NCBI RefSeq assembly: GCF_014334735.1 | Contig: NZ_CP060587.1 | Span: 868,001 to 932,000, forward strand | Length of the DNA stretch: 64,000 bases | Reading direction: 5' to 3' | From: Aeromicrobium senzhongii | GTDB lineage: Bacteria; Actinomycetota; Actinomycetes; Propionibacteriales; Nocardioidaceae | Part shown: positions 44,242 to 52,946 of the stretch, piece by piece | Layout: every line of letters starts with the position of its first letter | How positions within the stretch are numbered: position 1 is the stretch's first letter | Position numbers and translations under genes: made by a program | The notes under the pieces: generated by a model | What the model was told of the DNA's origin: nothing | Seen by the model: only the letters and a program-made list of their open reading frames with translations | Databases searched by the model: none

Positions 44242-45297
44242 TCAGGACAGCGGGGGAGCATCCACCGCGTCAGGACCGTGCCCGCGCCGGGTGACCTCGG
44301 CGCGGGCGCGGTCGATGCCGCCGTGCTCGAGCGCGGCGACGTCGGACTCGCCCTCCCAGACGACGACACCGCGACGCCGGACCGTGACGCGCATGTGGGC
44401 ACCGAGGTGCTCGATCGCGCCGGGCACGTTGCGTCGTTCGAACGGCAGCGGCACGGGGAGGACGTGAGCGTGGGCGAGACTGCCCGACCCCTCGACGTCG
44501 ATGCTCCACTGGGCGCTGCGCCCGTGCAGTGACCAGCGCTCGTCCGTCACGTCGGCGTGCACCGGCGAGACGACCGGATCGCCGAGCCGGACGAGTCGCC
44601 CGCCGGGTAGCAGGACGACGAGCGCGGTCACGGTCGTGCGCAGCGGCCCCGCCGTGACCTCGCCACCCGCGAACGCGACGCACACCGCCGGGTCCCCGAA
44701 GCCCTGCGCCTGGCCCCACCACCACGAGTCGGGGAAGCCGCCCTTGCCCCAGTTCTTCTCGGCGTAGACCGACCATCCGTCCAGCTCCCAGATGTCGTTC
44801 CCGACGGTGACCTCACCGCGCGCCGAGCCGCCCAGGAGCCACGGGTGCCAGTACTGGTTCAGACCCGGGACGGATTGGAAGACGCTGGAGCCACCGACGC
44901 TGCGGCGGGGCCACGGCACGGGGTCGTGGATCGCCACGTCGACGCGGGCATCGGGGCCCAGATCGACGTGCAGGCGGTCCGAGGAGCCGCGGAACGCCGT
45001 CCCGGAGACGACGCCCAGCCGGCCCTCGTCGGCGTGACCCTCGGGGTGCACCGTCGTGCGCAGGAAACCGCTCGGGTGTGCCGCGAGCCCTAGCGTCGAC
45101 CACGTCCCGTCGGCCGCCCGGTTCACGCCGTCCAGCGCGATGACCACGCGACCGGTCGCCGGATCGGTGAACCGCCAGAAGTAACCCTCCATCGCGACGC
45201 CGTGCGCGGGCAGGGGGTCGCCGAAGGGACGATCGGCGCCGCTCGCCCGGTACGCGCGACGCAGTGAGGTCAGGGTGTCTCGGGCCAGCGGGATCAT
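44242..45297 (-). CDS. Tocopherol-cyclase-like protein
   Basis: 351 residues, rich in Trp and beta strands. The N-terminal half has EGYFWRFTDPATGRVVIAL, the central part VFQSVPGLNQYWHPWLLGG, and then 'YAEKNWGKGGFPDSWWWGQA', the hallmark of the tocopherol cyclase-like family. Plant members cyclise methyl-phytyl-quinols; bacterial ones are uncharacterised. ATG 45297 has CACAGT six bases upstream; longer upstream frames are antisense to the next gene. Confidence 0.85.
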   Translation of the reverse strand: MIPLARDTLTSLRRAYRASGADRPFGDPLPAHGVAMEGYFWRFTDPATGRVVIALDGVNRAADGTWSTLGLAAHPSGFLRTTVHPEGHADEGRLGVVSGTAFRGSSDRLHVDLGPDARVDVAIHDPVPWPRRSVGGSSVFQSVPGLNQYWHPWLLGGSARGEVTVGNDIWELDGWSVYAEKNWGKGGFPDSWWWGQAQGFGDPAVCVAFAGGEVTAGPLRTTVTALVVLLPGGRLVRLGDPVVSPVHADVTDERWSLHGRSAQWSIDVEGSGSLAHAHVLPVPLPFERRNVPGAIEHLGAHMRVTVRRRGVVVWEGESDVAALEHGGIDRARAEVTRRGHGPDAVDAPPLS

Positions 45298-45383
45298 GTC
45301 AGCACTGTGGCAGCCCGTCGCCGGGGGCGCATCGTGGCGCCGGTTCGACACGGGTGGTCCTCGCGCTCTCGCTCCTGCTCCTC

Positions 45384-45389
45384 TAGGCT
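45384..45389 (+). promoter_or_regulatory. -10 element upstream of the 258-residue membrane protein
   Basis: TAGGCT, 32 bases before ATG 45422. Unlike its neighbours, this gene has a leader and a Shine-Dalgarno sequence (AGAGGA). Confidence 0.4.
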
Positions 45390-45421
45390 CCGGGGAATCC
45401 AGTGCGACCAGAGGACGATCG

Positions 45422-46198
45422 ATGAGCGCACTGCGCCGAGCCCGACAGCTGCAGCCCGGCTCCGTCGTGCGCTGGGACAGGCTTGAGCGCGACGCGTTCT
45501 CGGCACACCCCGAGGTGCTCGCCGGGCCGAAGGCTGGCAGCTCGGGCCCGCCCAAGCCCCGGGAGTGGCTGTTGCTCGCCCCACTGGGACTCCTCGCCGC
45601 GGTGGTGGCCGGCGCCCCCATCTGGGGATACGTGGCGATCGCCGCTGACGGCAGCCGGTTCGCCACCGCAGCACCCGACTCGGACCCCTCGGTGACGATC
45701 GCCGTGGCGGGATCCTTCTATGCCTGTGCCCTCGTCGTGGTGCTGTCACACATCGTCATCTGGCTCCGGAACGGACGCCCGAAGGCGCGCATGGACCTGG
45801 GATACGTGGGGATCACCGCGGTGCTCGGTGCGATGACGACGCTGTCGGTGTGGCGCCGAGGCACCGCGGGCGGGGTCGAGACGTGGGACCGGTGGATCAT
45901 CCCCGTCGTCCTCGCCACCGTGGTGAGCGGTGTCCACGCACTCGTCCTGCTCGTGATCAGGCTCCGGCACCAGGCGTCCAGCGCCCTGTCCCTCGAGGCC
46001 AGTGACGACCTCGACGCGCGCACCGCCCGGGCGGCCGAGCTCGACGACGCCGAACAGGCGACGATCCGAGCAGATCTCGACGCCGCGATCGCGGACCTCG
46101 AGCAGCGCGGGATCATCACCGCCGCCGTCGCCGAACGGGCTCGAGGGGTGGACCTCGGCGCCCTGGCGCTGACGATGAGGACCAGGATCAGGGTCTGA
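45422..46198 (+). CDS. Hypothetical four-helix membrane protein
   Basis: 258 residues with four hydrophobic helices (about 52-70, 93-115, 125-140 and 158-178) and a soluble C-terminal tail rich in Asp/Ala (about 185-250, LDARTARAAELDDAEQATIR), probably cytoplasmic and helical. No family is recognised. Its last eleven bases overlap the convergent SRPBCC gene. Confidence 0.7.
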   Translation: MSALRRARQLQPGSVVRWDRLERDAFSAHPEVLAGPKAGSSGPPKPREWLLLAPLGLLAAVVAGAPIWGYVAIAADGSRFATAAPDSDPSVTIAVAGSFYACALVVVLSHIVIWLRNGRPKARMDLGYVGITAVLGAMTTLSVWRRGTAGGVETWDRWIIPVVLATVVSGVHALVLLVIRLRHQASSALSLEASDDLDARTARAAELDDAEQATIRADLDAAIADLEQRGIITAAVAERARGVDLGALALTMRTRIRV

Positions 46199-46676
46199 GG
46201 CGACCCGCTCCCGCCGCCGCGGCGAAGTGCGCTCGCAACCGCCTCTGACGGTGGGCGAAGAAGGCGCCGATCACGCGTGCCAGCACCGATTCGAGCCCGG
46301 GCACCGGCAGCCGGGCCTCGAACGTGACCCGGTCCTGCACACGGGCGCCGCCCGGGACGGGAGTCAGCGTTCGTTCGTGCTCCCACCGACGCATGCTCAG
46401 CATCGTGGACCGCTCCAGGAACCGCCGGCCCGATTCCACCTCGACGACCGTCAGGTGGTCGAAGTCGAAGGGGATCACGCCGAAGAGCCGAAGCCAGGCG
46501 CGGCCCACGGGCCGACCCAGGGGGATCGTCTCGATCGTCGCGCCGGCGGCACCTCGCGGCATGGTCATCGTCATCCAGGGGCGCATCTCGTGGTTGATGC
46601 CGGCGGGCTGGACGACGCGCTCCCACACCGCTGCGGCACCGGCCGGGACGTCCACCTCGTGCTCCACGGTCTGCAC
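46188..46676 (-). CDS. SRPBCC-fold polyketide-cyclase-like protein
   Basis: 162 residues, starting (V)QTVEHEVDVPAGAAAVWERV, then WMTMTMP and RRWEHERTLTPVPGG. This is typical of the SRPBCC family that binds hydrophobic ligands. GTG 46676 is chosen from the fold's first strand; no strong ribosome-binding site is visible. It is divergent from the alpha/beta hydrolase gene. Confidence 0.75.
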   Translation of the reverse strand: MQTVEHEVDVPAGAAAVWERVVQPAGINHEMRPWMTMTMPRGAAGATIETIPLGRPVGRAWLRLFGVIPFDFDHLTVVEVESGRRFLERSTMLSMRRWEHERTLTPVPGGARVQDRVTFEARLPVPGLESVLARVIGAFFAHRQRRLRAHFAAAAGAGRLRP

Positions 46677-46751
46677 GGTGAGGCCTCCACGCCGTCGGGA
46701 TCGATGTGCTGGTCGGATCCTCGCATGCGTCGTCCGGTGCGAACATGAGGG

Positions 46752-47579
46752 ATGACCAGGCCGACCCCTCGCGTGCTCGCGCGGAGCCTGCTGGTCTTGG
46801 TGCTGGTCGTCGGAACGGGGGTCGCCGTGCTCTGGGCGTTGCAACGTCAGCTGATCTACTTCCCGGACGCGTCACCCGTGCCCGCGGCGGCCGACGCCGT
46901 GGCGGGTGGGCGTGACGTCACGCTGAGCACCGAGGACGGGCTCGAGCTGGCTGCCTGGTTCGTGCCGCCCGTCGGTGGGGACACGGAGATGGCCGTGCTC
47001 TTCGCGCCCGGCAACGGCGGCAACCGCGCCGGCCGGGCCGAGCTGGCCCAGGAGCTGAGCCGGCGCGGACTGGCCGTCCTGCTGATGGACTACCGCGGGT
47101 ACGGCGGCAATCCCGGCACGCCGGGGGAGGAGGGCCTGGCCGCCGACGCCGACGCGGCGGTGGAGGCGCTCCGGGACCTGGGCTACCCGCCGGCGCGGAC
47201 GATCTTCTTCGGCGAGTCCCTCGGCACCGGTGTCGTCGCCGCCCTGCAGGCCCGGACCACGCCGGCGGGCGTGGTGCTCCGCTCGCCGTTCACCGAGCTC
47301 GCCGACGTCGGCGCCCACCACTACCCGTGGCTGCCCGTGCGGTGGCTGTTGCGGGACCGCTTCCCGGTCGTCGAGCACCTCGCCGCGAGCGACGTCCCGG
47401 TCACCGTGATCCACGGCGATCGCGACTCCGTCGTGCCGACGAGCCTCAGCGTGCGGGTGGCCGACGAGACCCGCGTGCTGGCGGAACGACTCGTGCTGAC
47501 CGGCGACCACAACGATCCCGTGATGTTCGGACCCGAGGTCGCGGACGCGGTCCTGCGCCTGGCCGAGCGCGTGGGGTGA
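46752..47579 (+). CDS. Membrane-anchored alpha/beta hydrolase (Bem46/ABHD13-like)
   Basis: 275 residues with an N-terminal membrane anchor (about 8-28). The oxyanion region is FAPGNGGNRAGR, the nucleophile elbow GESLGTG (about 155-161), and the catalytic Asp and His lie in HGDRDSVVP and TGDHNDP. RQLIYFPD after the anchor is a hallmark of the Bem46 group. Substrate is unknown. Confidence 0.88.
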   Translation: MTRPTPRVLARSLLVLVLVVGTGVAVLWALQRQLIYFPDASPVPAAADAVAGGRDVTLSTEDGLELAAWFVPPVGGDTEMAVLFAPGNGGNRAGRAELAQELSRRGLAVLLMDYRGYGGNPGTPGEEGLAADADAAVEALRDLGYPPARTIFFGESLGTGVVAALQARTTPAGVVLRSPFTELADVGAHHYPWLPVRWLLRDRFPVVEHLAASDVPVTVIHGDRDSVVPTSLSVRVADETRVLAERLVLTGDHNDPVMFGPEVADAVLRLAERVG

Positions 47580-47583
47580 GGGC

Positions 47584-47823
47584 TCAGCCCATCTTGTCGA
47601 CCCAGTGGGTCAGCCGGCCGTCCTCGCCGACCTCGTGGAACGCCGGGGGACCGGGCACCGGGTCCTCGCGCAACGCCGCGATGACCTCGTCGGGTCCGTG
47701 CAGACGCTCCTCGACCGCGGTCACCCAGACGACGTCGGGGGAGAGGGACGCGGCGAGGCGGTCCCAGTCCCGCCGCTCGATGAGGCTCAGGATGTTCCCG
47801 ACCGCGGGGACGAACTCAGCCAT
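47584..47823 (-). CDS. Small NTF2/SnoaL-like protein
   Basis: 79 residues, MAEFVPAVGNILSLIERRDWDRLAASLSPDVVW, the N-terminal helices and first strand of the NTF2-like fold, then GRLTHWVDKMG. It is shorter than usual (about 110-130), so it could be a minimal or partial domain. ATG 47823 has AGGAG about seven bases upstream. Confidence 0.7.
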   Translation of the reverse strand: MAEFVPAVGNILSLIERRDWDRLAASLSPDVVWVTAVEERLHGPDEVIAALREDPVPGPPAFHEVGEDGRLTHWVDKMG

Positions 47824-47922
47824 CACGCACTCCTGCTCGGTCGTGGAGGTGGGCCGGGCGGACCGCCGACTGCACGAACGGTCGCAGAGGGTGGGTCGTC
47901 GCGGCAACCGGTCTGGCGCGAC

Positions 47923-48372
47923 TTAGGCCGTGAGCAGTCCGATGCCCAGCGTGGCCAGGCTGACGGCGAGCAGCAGCGCGCCGAGCAGCACGAGCGCGAT
48001 CCAGCGGTTCGGCTCGGTGCGGCCTCGGCCCATGGATGCGAAGAAGAACCCGCCCGGCATCAGCAGCGCCGAGACGGCGACCCCGCTGCGGGCCAGCCAG
48101 GCCCACCCGCCGGTCAGGTCGGTCGCATCGACGAAGGGCTGGCACACGAGAGCCAGGATGAGGAGCACCCCGGCGTGGGCGTGCCCGGCGCGGGCGAACT
48201 TCTCCTGGAACGGCGTGACCGACTCGCGGCCGCTGACGATGCGCAGGAGGTAGAGACCGCCGGTTTCGACGGTGACGAGCGCCAGGAGCAGGATCCCGGC
48301 CAGGTCGCGGGACTCGGAGGACAGGAACGGCTCCATGTCGATCACCAGTTTCAGATAGTTGTGCTCTCCCAT
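47923..48372 (-). CDS. Hypothetical membrane protein divergent from a MerR gene
   Basis: 149 residues with four hydrophobic helices (about 24-46, 65-85, 92-112 and 125-147). A second ATG at 48336 is an equally plausible start, because a minus-strand promoter (TTGACA 48399-48404, 18 bases, TCCAAT 48375-48380) would begin transcription at or after 48372. It is divergent from a MerR regulator, which may control it. Confidence 0.7.
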   Translation of the reverse strand: MGEHNYLKLVIDMEPFLSSESRDLAGILLLALVTVETGGLYLLRIVSGRESVTPFQEKFARAGHAHAGVLLILALVCQPFVDATDLTGGWAWLARSGVAVSALLMPGGFFFASMGRGRTEPNRWIALVLLGALLLAVSLATLGIGLLTA

Positions 48373-48375
48373 TTA

Positions 48376-48407
48376 TTGGAGACCTTGGCTATCCCATCTG
48401 TCAAGAT
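48376..48407 (+). promoter_or_regulatory. Long-spacer promoter of the MerR gene with a dyad
   Basis: TTGGAG (48376-48381), 20-base spacer, CAAGAT (48402-48407), six bases to ATG 48414. MerR-type regulators act on such over-long spacers. CATCT-GTCA-AGATG (48395-48408) and CTTG...CAAG (48384-48405) form short dyads here; the minus-strand promoter overlaps it. Confidence 0.45.
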
Positions 48408-48413
48408 GTCGGT

Positions 48414-49022
48414 ATGCGTCTTGCCGAACTCTCGTCGCGCAGCGGCCTGCCCACCGCCACGATCAAGTACTACCTGCGGTCCGGACTCGTCCCGCCGGGA
48501 GAGACCGAGGGCAGCACCTGGGCCCGCTACGACGACACGCACCTGCGCCGTCTGCGCCTGGTCCGCGCGCTGACCGAGGTCGCCGGTCTGTCGCTCGACG
48601 AGGTCCGCGTGGTGGTCGCGGCGCTGGACGCCGCGGGCTCGGAGCACGACGCCCGGGGTGCGGCGCAGTGGCCGCTCTCCGCACCCGGTCCGGACGAGCC
48701 GACCCCGGAGGCGCTCGACCAGGTCCATGCGCTCATCGCTCGGCACGGCTGGAACATCGAACCCGACAGCCCGCACCGCCGGGTCCTCGCCGCCGCGCTG
48801 GACACCGTGGGCGAGCTCGGCATGCCGGCGACGGACGAGATCCTGGACGCCTATGCCGAGGCCGTCGACATCGTGGCGGCCGTCGACGTCCCGTCGGTGA
48901 TGGCCGAGACCGACCCGATCGTCGCCGCCGAGAAGCTGGTCGTCGGAACGCTCTTGTACGAGCCCGTCCTGACGACGCTGCGCCGGATGGCACACGAGGC
49001 GGTGTCGGCAGAGCCGTCGTGA
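48414..49022 (+). CDS. MerR-family regulator
   Basis: 202 residues with an N-terminal winged HTH (about 1-70: MRLAELSSRSGLPTATIKYY, then LRLVRALTEVAGLSLDEVR). The C-terminal 120 residues are helical and lack the metal-binding Cys of MerR/CueR types, so an organic ligand is more likely. Probable targets are its own promoter and the divergent membrane protein gene. Confidence 0.88.
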   Translation: MRLAELSSRSGLPTATIKYYLRSGLVPPGETEGSTWARYDDTHLRRLRLVRALTEVAGLSLDEVRVVVAALDAAGSEHDARGAAQWPLSAPGPDEPTPEALDQVHALIARHGWNIEPDSPHRRVLAAALDTVGELGMPATDEILDAYAEAVDIVAAVDVPSVMAETDPIVAAEKLVVGTLLYEPVLTTLRRMAHEAVSAEPS

Positions 49023-49023
49023 C

Positions 49024-49650
49024 TCAGGTCAGACGCGCGGCCAGCACGGGGACGCCCGCGCCGTCGAGGTCGTCGAGCGCGACCGTGCGCCCCGAGAGCG
49101 CAAGAAGCACCGACAGCGCCGGACCGCTCACGACGGGACCGTCGCCCAACTCGAGCTCGGCGTCGGTGGCGGCGACACTGACGGCCGACAGATGGTCCTT
49201 GGCCCCACCGAGGGATCCCGGCGTGCGCACCTGCGAGCCGATGGCGCGCAGCACCGCCTCCTGCGGGTAGACGTGCTCGATGCCCAGCGGCCGGCGGATG
49301 TCCTCGCCGTGGACGACCTCCTCGACGAGCCGGCTGTCCAGCGGCGCCGGCGGTGTCGCGGTGTTGTCGGCGGCGGCACGAAGCCTGTCGAGGGTCTCGG
49401 TCGGCGTCCGGCCCCGGCGCCGCTGGACGCCGCGCTCGTTGAGACGGTGGAAGTCGAACCGGGCACGGACCAGGGCCACGGCGAATCCCCGGCGCGTCGT
49501 GAGCGCGCTGTCGACGAGGTGCGCGGCCACGTCGTGGACGGTCCACCCCGGGCAGAGCGAGGGCGTGTCCCACGCCGCGGGCGACACCTGCTCCAGATCG
49601 GCGATCAGGGCTCGGCGCTGCTCGTGGACCAGCGGCCACACGTCGGTCAT
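49024..49650 (-). CDS. Maleylpyruvate isomerase / DinB-like mycothiol-dependent family protein
   Basis: 208 residues. The N-terminal region has LCPGWTVHDVAAHLVDSALTT, the signature of TIGR03083-type proteins with a DinB-like four-helix bundle and a conserved metal-binding His (about 48 and 52). HGEDIRRPLG follows (His and Asp/Glu). Related enzymes use mycothiol. ATG 49650 has AGGAG six bases upstream, so the start at 49680 is not used. Confidence 0.85.
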   Translation of the reverse strand: MTDVWPLVHEQRRALIADLEQVSPAAWDTPSLCPGWTVHDVAAHLVDSALTTRRGFAVALVRARFDFHRLNERGVQRRRGRTPTETLDRLRAAADNTATPPAPLDSRLVEEVVHGEDIRRPLGIEHVYPQEAVLRAIGSQVRTPGSLGGAKDHLSAVSVAATDAELELGDGPVVSGPALSVLLALSGRTVALDDLDGAGVPVLAARLT

Positions 49651-49769
49651 CTGCACTCCTGCGTCTCGGGGGAGGAACATGCCTCACGCTAGACGTCGCC
49701 GGGGACGCCTGCGCACGACCAGGTCGCGGGAGTCCCGCAGGGTGCCACGCGGGTGCCAGAGTGGGAGCC

Positions 49770-50426
49770 ATGGCCGACGGTTCCCCTGCGCCCCTCGAGC
49801 TCGCTTACCCCTTCGACGGTCGCTGGCAGGCGCGCAACAGCCCGGCGCGACGCGTGCCGAGCCACGGCACCCACCTCATGGGCACGACCTACGCGATCGA
49901 CTTCGTCGCCGTGGACGAGCAGGGCCGGTCGGCGCCATGGTCGTGGCGGGCGGCGGTGGCCACCGAACCGCCCGAGGCGTTCGTGGGGTTCGGCGCGCCG
50001 ATCCTGGCGCCCTGTCCGGGCCGGGTGGTGGTGGCCCACGACGGCGAGCCCGACCACGAGGCGCGGCGATCCGCACCGTTCCTGCTGGGCTACGCGCTCA
50101 CGCAGGCGCGGCGCGTGCGGGCCGGTGCGGCGTCCATCGCGGGCAACCACGTGGTGATCGCGACGGGGGAGGGTGGCCCGTTCGTCCTGCTCGCCCACCT
50201 GCGGCGCGGTTCGGTGCGGGTCGCCGTCGGTGACGAGGTGGCCGAGGGCCACGTCGTGGGCGCCTGCGGCAACTCGGGCAACAGCACCGAGCCGCACGTG
50301 CACCTCCAGGTGACCGACAGCCTCGCGTGGGACACCGCACGGGGCCTCCCGCTGAGATTCCGCGGCCCGGACGGCCCCACCCTCCCGGCCGAGTCCGAGA
50401 TCGTCCGGGTCCGCGCGGGAGCGTGA
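49770..50426 (+). CDS. M23-family peptidase-like protein
   Basis: 218 residues. The zinc-site pattern shows GTHLMGTTYAIDFVA (His30, Asp37 region) and the closing HVHLQVTD. The loop with ILAPCPGRVV and GNHVVIATGEGG is typical of the LysM/M23 beta-sheet. There is no signal peptide, so it may act inside the cell or use non-classical export. It probably cleaves peptidoglycan cross-bridges or is a divergent homologue. CAGAGT lies seven bases before ATG. Confidence 0.78.
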   Translation: MADGSPAPLELAYPFDGRWQARNSPARRVPSHGTHLMGTTYAIDFVAVDEQGRSAPWSWRAAVATEPPEAFVGFGAPILAPCPGRVVVAHDGEPDHEARRSAPFLLGYALTQARRVRAGAASIAGNHVVIATGEGGPFVLLAHLRRGSVRVAVGDEVAEGHVVGACGNSGNSTEPHVHLQVTDSLAWDTARGLPLRFRGPDGPTLPAESEIVRVRAGA

Positions 50427-50443
50427 CCCGGGGCGTGGCCCGG

Positions 50444-50680
50444 TCAGTCCTCGGGGAGCCCGGCGAACGACTTCTTCATGTCGTTGTACCAACCGAGCGA
50501 CTTCTTGGGGTGGCGCCAACGGCCCTTCATCGCGTCGCGCGCCTCCTGATGGGTCGCGTCGCCGGCCTTCTCGGCGTCCTTGAGGTGCTGGTCCTGGGCG
50601 GCGATGACGTCGTCGGCGGTCTCGCCGCGGTGCGCGAGCTCGCAGGGGCCGCCGAGCTGGCGACAGGTCATGGTCTTCAT
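50444..50680 (-). CDS. DUF1059 family protein
   Basis: 78 residues, MKTMTCRQLGGPCELAHRGE, with the DUF1059 Cys pair (Cys6, Cys13), then TADDVIAAQDQHLKD and a basic tail (HPKKSLGWYNDMKK). Small, soluble and of unknown function. It lies downstream of an ECF sigma gene on the same strand. Confidence 0.83.
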   Translation of the reverse strand: MKTMTCRQLGGPCELAHRGETADDVIAAQDQHLKDAEKAGDATHQEARDAMKGRWRHPKKSLGWYNDMKKSFAGLPED

Positions 50681-50748
50681 GGCTTCTCCTCTTTCCGGTG
50701 CCGTGCTGTGTCCTGATGACGATCGGGGTGGGTGAAGTGTGACCGGCC

Positions 50749-51585
50749 TCAGCCGCGCGGGTCCGCTCCGTCGCGGCGGACGACGTGGGCGAGCACGTCG
50801 GGCTCGGCGCGGAACGTGATCGCCGTGACCTGCCCGTCCTCGACGGTGAAGTCGAAGACGACCCTGGCCTGGCCGAGGTGGAACCAGGCCGTGGCGGGCC
50901 GGTCCTCGACGAACACCGGGAGGGCGGCGTGGGCGCTGCCGTTGAAGAAGGTCGCCACCTCGTCGCGGCCCTCGATGTGCTCCGGAGTGCCCACGAGGAT
51001 GGCCGCGCGGTCGGCGGTCACGGTGGCGTCCGGCGCCAGCAGCTGCAGCAGCCGCTCGAACTCCCCGTTCTTCGCCGCGGCCATGAACGCGTCGACCACC
51101 TCCCAGTCGGCCAGGCGGTCCTCGGGGGAGGGCTGGCGGACCTTCGCCCGGGCGCGGGACGCCAGCTTGCGCGCGGCCGCGGGGGTCGTGTCCAGCAGCT
51201 CCGCGATCGTCGTGAACTCGTAGCCGAACGAGTCGTGCAGCACGAACGCCACGCGCTCGCCGGGACTGAGCCGATCCAGGACGACACTCAGCGCGGCCCC
51301 GACGGTGTCGGCCAGGGTCACGTCGTCCGCGGGGTCGCCGACGGTCTCACCGGGATCGAGGTCGTCGACCGGCACCGGGGTGCGCGACCGCAGCCGGTCC
51401 AGGCACAGCCGCGTCGTGACGGTCGTCAGCCAGCCGGGCAGGTTCTCGATCTCGGCATCGGTCCCGTGCCAGCGCAGCCACGCCTGCTGCACGATGTCCT
51501 GGGCCTCGCTCGCGTCGCCGAGCATCCGGCTCGCGATCCTCACCAGACGCGGCCGCTCGGCCTCGAACCATTCGTCCTGCTGCAT
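50749..51585 (-). CDS. ECF-type sigma factor with SnoaL-like C-terminal domain (SigJ-like)
   Basis: 278 residues. Sigma-70 region 2 (about 1-75: EAERPRLVRIASRMLGD, QDIVQQAWLRW) and region 4 (about 105-160, LSPGERVAFVLHD then ELLDTTPAAARKLASRARA) are followed by a SnoaL/NTF2-like domain (about 175-275). ECF41/SigJ-type factors carry such a domain, which controls activity instead of a separate anti-sigma factor. No anti-sigma gene is adjacent. Confidence 0.9.
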   Translation of the reverse strand: MQQDEWFEAERPRLVRIASRMLGDASEAQDIVQQAWLRWHGTDAEIENLPGWLTTVTTRLCLDRLRSRTPVPVDDLDPGETVGDPADDVTLADTVGAALSVVLDRLSPGERVAFVLHDSFGYEFTTIAELLDTTPAAARKLASRARAKVRQPSPEDRLADWEVVDAFMAAAKNGEFERLLQLLAPDATVTADRAAILVGTPEHIEGRDEVATFFNGSAHAALPVFVEDRPATAWFHLGQARVVFDFTVEDGQVTAITFRAEPDVLAHVVRRDGADPRG

Positions 51586-51725
51586 GGTCCTCACCCTTCC
51601 ACGTCCCTTGGTCCTCCCTCTGACGATCGGGACGGCCCTGGTGTGACCGGACGCCGCCGTCGCGGTGAACTTTCGCAAGGCCCCGCACGGGAGCACAGTG
51701 GAACCAGGGGGAGGGGGAGAAGGTC

Positions 51726-52946
51726 ATGACGAATCTTCTTCGCTGGGCTGTGGTGGCGATCCTCGTGCTGCACGGGTTCGTTCATCTGCTGGCTGCGGCC
51801 CAGCGGTTCGGGTGGGTCGACGACCCCATGCTCGCGCGGTCCCCGGGCCTCGGCGTCCTGTGGCTGGCCGCGGCGATCCTGTTGCTGGCGGCCGCCCTGC
51901 TCGCCGCCCTCGGCGCCCCCACCTGGTGGTGGCTGCTGGCGATTGTCGCCGCCGTGACGTCCGAGGCGGCGATCATGACGTCCTGGAGCGTCTCGAAGTC
52001 GGGCACCCTGGTGAACGTCCTGCTGATCTTCGTCGCGGTGTACTCGCTGCTGCTGCGCGGGCCGCCCAGCTTCCGGGCCCAGTGGCGGCGGCGGTCCAAG
52101 GAGGCGCTCGCCTCGGTGGCGCCCGATCCGAGGCCCTTGACCGAGGACGAGCTGGCCGGGCTGCCCGAGCCGCTGGCGGCGTACATCCGCCGCTCGCTGC
52201 GGCACGGGGAGCCGCGGGAGGCGACCCTCCACGCCCGGTTCCACGGCCGGATCCGCAGCGACCCGGACGGCGAGTGGATGCCGTTCCGGGGCCGGCAGGT
52301 GAACACGTTCGGCGACCACCCGACACGCACGTTCCTCATGATCGCGTCCCGCTCGGGCGTGCCCGTCACGGTCCTGCACTGCTTCGCGGACGGGCGGGCC
52401 ACGATGCGGGCCAAGGTGCTGTCCCTGGTCACGGTGACCGACGCGGCCGGGCCGGAGATGGACCGCGCGGAGACGGTCACCGTCTTCAACGACCTCGTGG
52501 TCCTCGCGCCGGGCGCCATCGTCGACGCTCCCATCACGTGGACCTCCGTCGGCAAGCGGCAGGTCCGCGGTGTGTTCACCCTGGGAACCCAGAGCGTGTC
52601 GGCCGTCCTGACGTTCGACGAGCGCGACGACCTCGTCGACTTCGTCTCGGACGACCGGTCGCGGGCCTCGGCCGACGGCCGCTCCTTCACCCCGCAGACC
52701 TGGTCCACCCCGTTGCGCACCCACCGGGACGTGGAGGGCCTGCGGGTGCTGACCCGGGGAGCCGCGCGCTGGCTGGGGCCGGACGGATGGTTCACCTACA
52801 TCGAGCTCGAGTACGACGAGATCACCTACAACGTGCACGAGGTGGAGACCGGCGCCGCCGCCGGTCCCGCGCTCCAAGGGCTGACGCCGGAGCGCGTCAG
52901 TCGGTCCGGGGAGACCGCGCACCGACGGCCGCGACGAGCAAGGTGA
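51726..52946 (+). CDS. DUF6544-family membrane protein
   Basis: 406 residues with three N-terminal hydrophobic helices (about 8-28, 40-60 and 65-105) and a large soluble domain with LHARFHGRIRSDPDGEWMPF, FADGRATMRAKVLSL and TFDERDDLVDFVSDDR, typical of the DUF6544 group. The function is unknown. GGGGAG lies six to ten bases before ATG 51726. The last 50 bases overlap the convergent DUF1275 gene. Confidence 0.78.
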   Translation: MTNLLRWAVVAILVLHGFVHLLAAAQRFGWVDDPMLARSPGLGVLWLAAAILLLAAALLAALGAPTWWWLLAIVAAVTSEAAIMTSWSVSKSGTLVNVLLIFVAVYSLLLRGPPSFRAQWRRRSKEALASVAPDPRPLTEDELAGLPEPLAAYIRRSLRHGEPREATLHARFHGRIRSDPDGEWMPFRGRQVNTFGDHPTRTFLMIASRSGVPVTVLHCFADGRATMRAKVLSLVTVTDAAGPEMDRAETVTVFNDLVVLAPGAIVDAPITWTSVGKRQVRGVFTLGTQSVSAVLTFDERDDLVDFVSDDRSRASADGRSFTPQTWSTPLRTHRDVEGLRVLTRGAARWLGPDGWFTYIELEYDEITYNVHEVETGAAAGPALQGLTPERVSRSGETAHRRPRRAR

